64,000 nucleotides of DNA from Megaleporinus macrocephalus. Taxonomy: Eukaryota; Chordata; Actinopteri; Characiformes; Anostomidae. This document shows, piece after piece, positions 58,600-64,000 of the stretch. How positions within the stretch are numbered: position 1 is the stretch's first letter; every line of letters starts with the position of its first letter. The translations under genes and the position numbers were made by a program. The notes beneath the pieces were generated by a model. It saw nothing but the letters and a program-made list of their open reading frames with translations. It searched no databases and had not been told where the DNA came from. The stretch is from the NCBI GenBank assembly GCA_021613375.1, contig CM038716.1, forward strand, positions 5,478,684 to 5,542,683, given 5' to 3'.

Positions 58600-59640
58600 C
58601 TCAAGCTGGTTTGTTTAGCTAGTTTGCATAGGTTGAAGAAAAGAGTGTGCTAATGCAGATAATGGTGGTAGAGGTGTTGCTAACCAATCACAGGCAAACA
58701 TCTTAAGCTAATCCGTGAAGCTAACCAATCACTGGTTAACATCTTAAGCAAGCCATCCTCAAGCTTACCTGTAAAGCTAATCAATCACTGGTTAACCTGC
58801 TAAGTTAACCAGTCATGACCGGTCATATGCGAAAATTTAAGACCAACCAGGTTAGCCGGTTATAAGATAACTGTTTACAGATTTAACCATCCATGTTAAG
58901 TTAACCAATCACAAACTAACTTGTGAAGTTAACCAATCACTGGTTAACCTATGAAGCTAACAAATCGTGGCCTGTCACATGCTAGAATTTACAGCTAACC
59001 ATAGGCTAGCATGTCTTAAGCTAATCATTTATGGGTAAACCATTCACAGGCTAACATGTTAAGTTAACAAATAACAAGCTAACCTGTGAAGCTAACCTGT
59101 GAAGCTAACTAATCACTGGCTAACCTCTGAAGCTAATCAATCACTAACTTGTGAAGCTTACCAATCAGTGTCGTTGCTGTGAAACTAATCAATAACAGGC
59201 TAACCTGCAAAGTTAACCAATCATGGTCAGCAATATTCTAAAATTCAAAGTTAACCATAGGCTAGGATTTCATAAGCTAATCGTTTACAGGTTAACCATC
59301 CACAAGATAACATGTTAAGTTAACCAATCACAAGTTAACCTGTGAAGCTAACTAATCTGGCTAACTTGTGACGCTAAGCAATCACTGGCTAACCTGCATA
59401 GCTAACTAATCCTCAGCGAACCTGTAAAGCTAACCAATCATGACCAGTCACAGGCTACAATTCAGAGCTAACCATAGGCTAGCATTTCATAAGCTAACCA
59501 TTTACAGGTTAACCATTCACAGGCTGGCATGTTAAGTTAAATAATCACAACCTTTGAAGCTACAATCAAAAGCTAATTAAACATAAACTAACCAAACCTA
59601 GGCTAATCAACCTCTAACCTAAGAAGCAGTTTAGACGGCT
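58600..59640. repeat. Degenerate about 28-bp repeat (aagctaaccaatcactggtt)
   Basis: Many diverged copies of gaagctaaccaatcactggt plus taacctgt. Longer stretches such as catgaccagtcacaggcta and aaccataggctagcatttca recur every few hundred bases. Confidence 0.85.
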
Positions 59641-60265
59641 GTTCTGTTCTGTATGGGATCTTCTAGGGTATTTTTGTTTACAGCAGTAAGTGCATCAAAA
59701 AAAACAAAAAACAAAACACTGCTATGTAGTTTTTTATTATTACATTAGCAGTTGCAGTTGTGTGATCATGACTGTAGGGGGAGCTGCAGCCCCCTCAGCA
59801 CAGAAACGTCCCGCCTCCCTGATCACAACAGTTTTACACACATATTCCAGCCTGGTTTACATTCCCATAATTAAATTCAAGTTAAAGTCAAATCAGTTCC
59901 AGCTTCATCTGAGCGTGTGTGTAGCTACATATCACAGTTATATTGATTACAGATGCTGTTCAGTTTAAAGTGAAATCTCTCTGTTGGTGTTATTTATTTG
60001 TTTTGTTTTTATTTTTTACTCTCCTGGCTAATAGCTGGGATAACGTGCCTCCAGACAAGACTGTAACAATCATCTACTCTCATTTTCATTCATTAATTTT
60101 TTTTAAATTCTATATTTCTTTTATTTATTTGTTTTTCAACTATGTTGGTAAGTGGGCCTGTGTTAAAGGGGGATTACACTGCTTACTTCAGTGGTAGTGA
60201 TGTAAACAAAGTTATTCAGAGACAAACAATGTTCTAGAGAAACTAGTTCTAGTTCTAGATGTTCT
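59641..60265. other. Intergenic stretch, nothing recognised
   Basis: AT-rich. The 92- and 84-codon plus frames at 59690-60197 lack recognisable motifs. Confidence 0.45.
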
Positions 60266-60276
60266 AGTTTTCAGTG

Positions 60277-60412
60277 GAGGTGAATGGAACCAGACGTCCA
60301 CCTATGTTTATGAACGTATTGCCTGATGAGACATTGATTTAGTTTTGAGAAGATTTTGGTCTTAAAATCCATTCATGGTGGAGGGATACATGCAGGGTGC
60401 TGTGAAAAAAAA
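60277..60412. repeat. Dispersed repeat shared with 57501-57655
   Basis: Both places carry gaggtgaatggaaccagacg, then ttgagaagattttggtctta, then catggtggagggatacatgc. No coding capacity. Confidence 0.75.
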
Positions 60413-61008
60413 AAATAGAACCACCATAAAAAAAAAAACGTCAATATTCACTGTTGGGTTTAGATAGTAAAATATATATATATATATGTGTGTTGAAGAC
60501 ATGGTGACCTCTGGTTTCCATTACCACCACTGTAAACAACATCTAAGGCTATACAATCAACCATCTCACACCAAACCTACTCTGAATGGTTCTGTTTACA
60601 TCTCAGTTATGCGGGAATTTAGAAAAACGGGTGGGTTTCCCCTTTAATATATTGTGTAACTATTGTGTGTCAGTATTAAGTGTGTGTGTATAAAAAAAGG
60701 TGGTGGTAAATAAAGTATACATTGTTGTTTACGGTAAACAAGCTGGCTGTGATCACTATTACTTGGTCATTAGCTTAACAGCAGTTCAAACAGTATTAAT
60801 AGAATAAATAGTGCTTTTACATACTTCAGTGTGTTTATTTAAACCTTTCTAAGCTTCTCCTTCTATAAACAACCCAGTATTATTTACAGTTCTCATCTAA
60901 TACCTGCTTTAACTGCTCAGTACTTCATTAAGATAAATCAAGATCAGTCCCACATAAAATGAAAAATAATGGATGGATGGCATGGTTACTATATATATAT
61001 ATATATAT

Positions 61009-61590
61009 AGGGGGTGACACGAGATCTCGCGAGAAACCTGAACCTGTCTCGCAGGGAAAAGGAGGGTCTTTGCTAGTAGCAGCCAGTGTAGTATCAGAGT
61101 TGGAGGAAATTCACATAGAAGATGCTCCCGCTACTTTAAATTCGTATGTCTGGCGGCGTTTTGGATTCCCGGTGAAAACAATAAACGGTAATAGCGCAAC
61201 AGACACAAGACACAAATCGTTTGTAAGCACTGTAAGAAAATCATGCCGTACAACACGGCTAACACAAGCACTATGCACAAACACCACCATAGCTATCCCC
61301 TAAAGCCAGTCGTGCCTGTAAAGAACAGGACGAAAGGACACACACAAACATTTACAATTGCCTTTGGACCTCAACTTCCACGGCGAGACATTTTTTATTC
61401 CAGCTGATATGAGATCTTTTTTTTGCAGAGGAAAATTTAAGATTTAGGCGACTCGTCCACAATTTAAAACTAGAAACTCCTGCATAGTTCAAACACAGTT
61501 AAGTTTCATGAGACTCGGTCAAGTATTTAAAAATCTCGTCTCATAAACCCAGCGTCGTGTCGTAAAATAATTGATTTGTCACACACACCC

Positions 61591-61592
<2 letters not shown>
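61009..61592 (+). mobile_element. hAT fossil with BED-finger segment
   Basis: Begins agggggtgacacgagatctc and ends, inverted, taggggtgtgtgtgac, consistent with hAT ends in an (AT)n target. The plus strand reads SYVWRRFGFPV and then, after a one-base frame change, VCKHCKKIMPYN and a His-rich MHKHHHS, the Cys/His skeleton of a ZBED-type BED finger. Only the N-terminal part of a transposase remains. Confidence 0.7.

Positions 61593-61593
<1 letters not shown>

Positions 61594-61660
<67 letters not shown>
61594..61660. repeat. (AT)n microsatellite
   Basis: Long TA run between the hAT fossil and the LINE tail. Confidence 0.95.
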
Positions 61661-61661
<1 letters not shown>

Positions 61662-61933
61662 CTCTTTGCACATCTATTTATTTTGTAATAAATATCCCAG
61701 TACAGTCATGTATCTGCTGATACCCGTTTTTCTCTTTTACCTCATTTATTACTGCACTACCTTTTTTACCTTCAGTCAGGTTGTATAGTTTTGTTTCAAA
61801 TGCTCTTGTATATATTCTTTTTGACTATTGGAATTCTTTATTCTTCTTTATACTTCTTTGTACTGGGTTTTGTACTTTGTTTTGTTCTGTGAAACTGCTA
61901 CTGGCTGCTAAATATCCTTCGGGATCAATAAAG

Positions 61934-61968
<35 letters not shown>

Positions 61969-61970
61969 GG
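61661..61970 (+). mobile_element. LINE 3' tail with (CTAT)n
   Basis: Ends aatatccttcgggatcaata followed by aagtatctatctatc repeats, a 3' terminus I know from fish LINEs (L2-like). Only the tail is present. Confidence 0.65.
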
Positions 61971-61984
61971 ATAAAAACATTGTT

Positions 61985-62091
61985 CTGTAGGAGCATCATG
62001 TATATCTATCTATCTAGATAGATAGATAAATAGATAGATAGATAGATAGATAGATGGATAGATTGATATACATGATGTTCCTATAGAGCAG
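61985..62091. repeat. Hairpin built on GATA/TATC repeats
   Basis: Left arm ctgtaggagcatcatgtata plus tctatctatc; right arm gatagat...gatatacatgatgttcctat. The arms are complementary including the non-repeat outer parts, so this is an inverted duplication rather than only a microsatellite. Confidence 0.8.
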
Positions 62092-62450
62092 GTTATATTT
62101 AATTAGAATTCAGTATGGTCCAGATAGAGGAGATTTCCTCAGGCCCAGGTCCAGGTTTCTAACTTGTGTTATGATTCAATGCCATATTCTGTACAGTGGA
62201 GTAGTCTAATATCAGCATTTTGTCATCAGCAACTAAAAGACAAAACAATTACAAATACCCTTCAGTATATTTCAATAATATTTATTGTTTTAAATGCTGA
62301 ACTGAATGAATTCTTTTTTTCTCACTTCAAGTAAAAGCAAGGGCTACACTAAAAATGCTATTGTCTCTGCTGTTAAGGCTCTTGTTCAGTGAAAGAAGTG
62401 AGCTTTTGGTTGTCCAGCAAGGACAATGTTTGAATGTTTTCCTCATGCTT
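62092..62450. other. Intergenic stretch, nothing recognised
   Basis: No gene or element boundary seen. Confidence 0.45.
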
Positions 62451-62454
62451 GAGT

Positions 62455-62640
62455 GAGTTTCCTCCAGGTACTCCGGTTTCCTCCCACAGTCCAAACACAT
62501 GCATGTGAGGTTGATCCTCACTCTAAACTGCCTGTAGGTGAGAGTGTGTGTGTGTGTGTGTTGGCCATGCGATGGACTGGCGACCTGTCCATGGTGTACC
62601 CCGCCTTTGCCCGATGACGCTGGGATTGGCTCCTGCCCCT
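62455..62640 (-). mobile_element. Common teleost dispersed repeat, inverted partial copy
   Basis: Contains ggtttcctcccacagtccaa, then a GT run and gatggactggcgacctgtcc, the reverse complement of the element at 21050-21345. It lacks the terminal segment that expanded at 21345. Confidence 0.75.
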
Positions 62641-63780
62641 CTCCGTGAGATATACGTGGCTGCTTTAAATTAAGTCATTTTTCGGCGTCGACTTTTCTAA
62701 TTTCAGAGAACTCCGTCTGACTTGCTTTACTCTCCGACTGTGGATTCTCGCTTTGTATCTCGCCTGTGTGCGGGCCGCACTCTCGAATCTGCTTAGATCT
62801 GATTGGCTGAGGAGTGCCTTTGGTGATCTTACAGCGCATGCGATTGGTATGTACGTTTACTGTACCGCAAAACCCATATACCATAAAGACAAGAAAAGCT
62901 GTGCCCCTAAAATACACACTGATTAAATTAAATAATTCTCAATAGTTTATCGCTTTGGGTCTGCATTGGACAATGTCTGGGTCCGGCCCCGGACCGCGAT
63001 CAGCCTATTAGGAACCTCTGCTGTAGACCAATGATTCTACAAAGCCATAAGTGCTCTGTTGCAGTGAATGTCTCAAAGAGTTGCTTTTCATGCCTCAACA
63101 TCAGACTGCAGTCCAGCTCATGGAGGCAAACAGCACCACTGTCGCACAGCTGGACCACTTTAATACTCCACACTGACCCCAGACTGAGCACACTGCAGAC
63201 AATGTGTTCTGCTTAGCATTGCAGATCAGTTAATTGTTCCGCCTGGATAGTGCTCTGTCTCTCTCTCTCTTCTTCTGGAGAGAAAATACTGAATAAATGT
63301 TTGTTACTGTTTCTCCTTCACAGTTCATGTTCCATCTTCTCTGACCATATACGCTCTGAAAAACTCTAATCAGCCCTGCAGTGATGAATAATTCCTCTAG
63401 TTAAGGTACACTACTTTGTGTGTAATACTTTGTATACTTTCTGTTTAATTAAGCAATAAAGCATCTAATTAAAACACTTGCCTTAAACCTCAGTTAAACC
63501 ATGTCTTGAGCAAATTTAAGGTAAACCTCTATTAAACCTGATATGCAGCGCTATCTAGTGGCAGGTGTGTGATTTTTAACCGACACAGCAGTTGGGTTTA
63601 GTTTAAATCACTGGTCTACTTTAAACTGCAGCTTTTAAGGAGACAGCAATATAGTTTAAGGTACTGGGACTAATTCAGGTTTAAACTCGGGTAAAAGTAT
63701 AATTTATTATAGTGAAAGTAATTGGTCCCTATAGTGTGTTCAGATGCATCTGTGATGTTAATGATGTACACTGGGCCCAA
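62641..63780. other. Intergenic stretch
   Basis: A fragment at about 62960-63025 (gtctgggtccggccccggac, then ctattaggaacctctgctg) looks like the end of a hAT element. Otherwise no gene or repeat is recognised. Confidence 0.45.
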
Positions 63781-63784
63781 CAAA

Positions 63785-64000
63785 TTATTTAAACTGCAGT
63801 AGGCTGATTGGGTGGAGTTAAGCTGCTGTAGGCTAAATGGGTGGAGCTAAACTGCCGTAGGCTGAATGGGTGGAGCTAAACTGCTGTAGGCTGAATAGTT
63901 GAAGCTAAACTGCAGTAGACTGAATGGTTGAGGCTAAACTGCTGTAGGCTGAATGGGTGGAGCTAAACTGCTGTAGGCTGAATGGGTGGAGCTAAACTGC
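63785..64000. repeat. 29-bp minisatellite, running off the window
   Basis: Seven or so copies of gtaggctgaatgggtggagc plus taaactgct, the same unit as at 35300-36110, with ggagc instead of ggact. Confidence 0.93.

Overview
This window is vertebrate nuclear DNA, almost certainly from a ray-finned fish and most likely an ostariophysan (a characiform or close relative; the order-level guess is weak). The evidence is GT-AG spliced genes with long introns, recognisable vertebrate genes (aasdhppt and msantd4), L2-type LINE, Tc1/mariner, hAT and TTAA-type elements, and very abundant (AT)n, (GT)n, (GA)n and GATA microsatellites. I saw no bacterial genes, CRISPR arrays, rRNA genes or tRNA genes.

Layout. 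At 1748-1958 (+) lies the last coding exon of an unidentified gene ending in a PDZ-ligand-like tail. From about 2.2 to 25 kb there is no coding sequence I can support; the stretch is transposon remnants and minisatellites, including a 2.1 kb pyrimidine tract, a 1.3 kb purine tract and a 3.2 kb array of 20-bp units. From 39456 down to 25606 (-) lies a complete six-exon aasdhppt gene (Sfp-type phosphopantetheinyl transferase, 295 residues by joined exons), whose introns carry arrays of 48-bp, 71-bp and 29-bp units. From about 39.8 to 49.4 kb the divergent intergenic space holds two hAT-type elements (one swollen by a 4.4 kb array of 44-bp units) and a decayed L2-like LINE. At 49.7-50.0 kb is a CpG-rich promoter, followed by msantd4 (+), with coding exons at 52298-52759 and 55215-55994. 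A possible first coding exon of another gene lies at 58038-58121 (+). The rest is degenerate tandem repeats, a BED-finger hAT fossil and a LINE 3' tail.

The genes do not form a pathway together. aasdhppt and msantd4 are head-to-head neighbours here, as I recall them in the same neighbourhood of human 11q22.3, so the window is a conserved synteny block inflated by repeats. By rough addition of the array spans, tandem repeats occupy a little under half of the window.

The most interesting signal is how the minisatellites arose. At least four arrays look like local expansions of short pieces of transposable elements: the terminus of a dispersed repeat at 21.3-24.5 kb, the interior of a hAT element at 41.1-45.6 kb, the tail of an L2 copy at 48.1-48.6 kb, and an internal piece of a TTAA element at 35.3-36.1 kb. 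Several arrays also carry larger second-level duplications. I found no clear sign of a new enzymatic or defence system.
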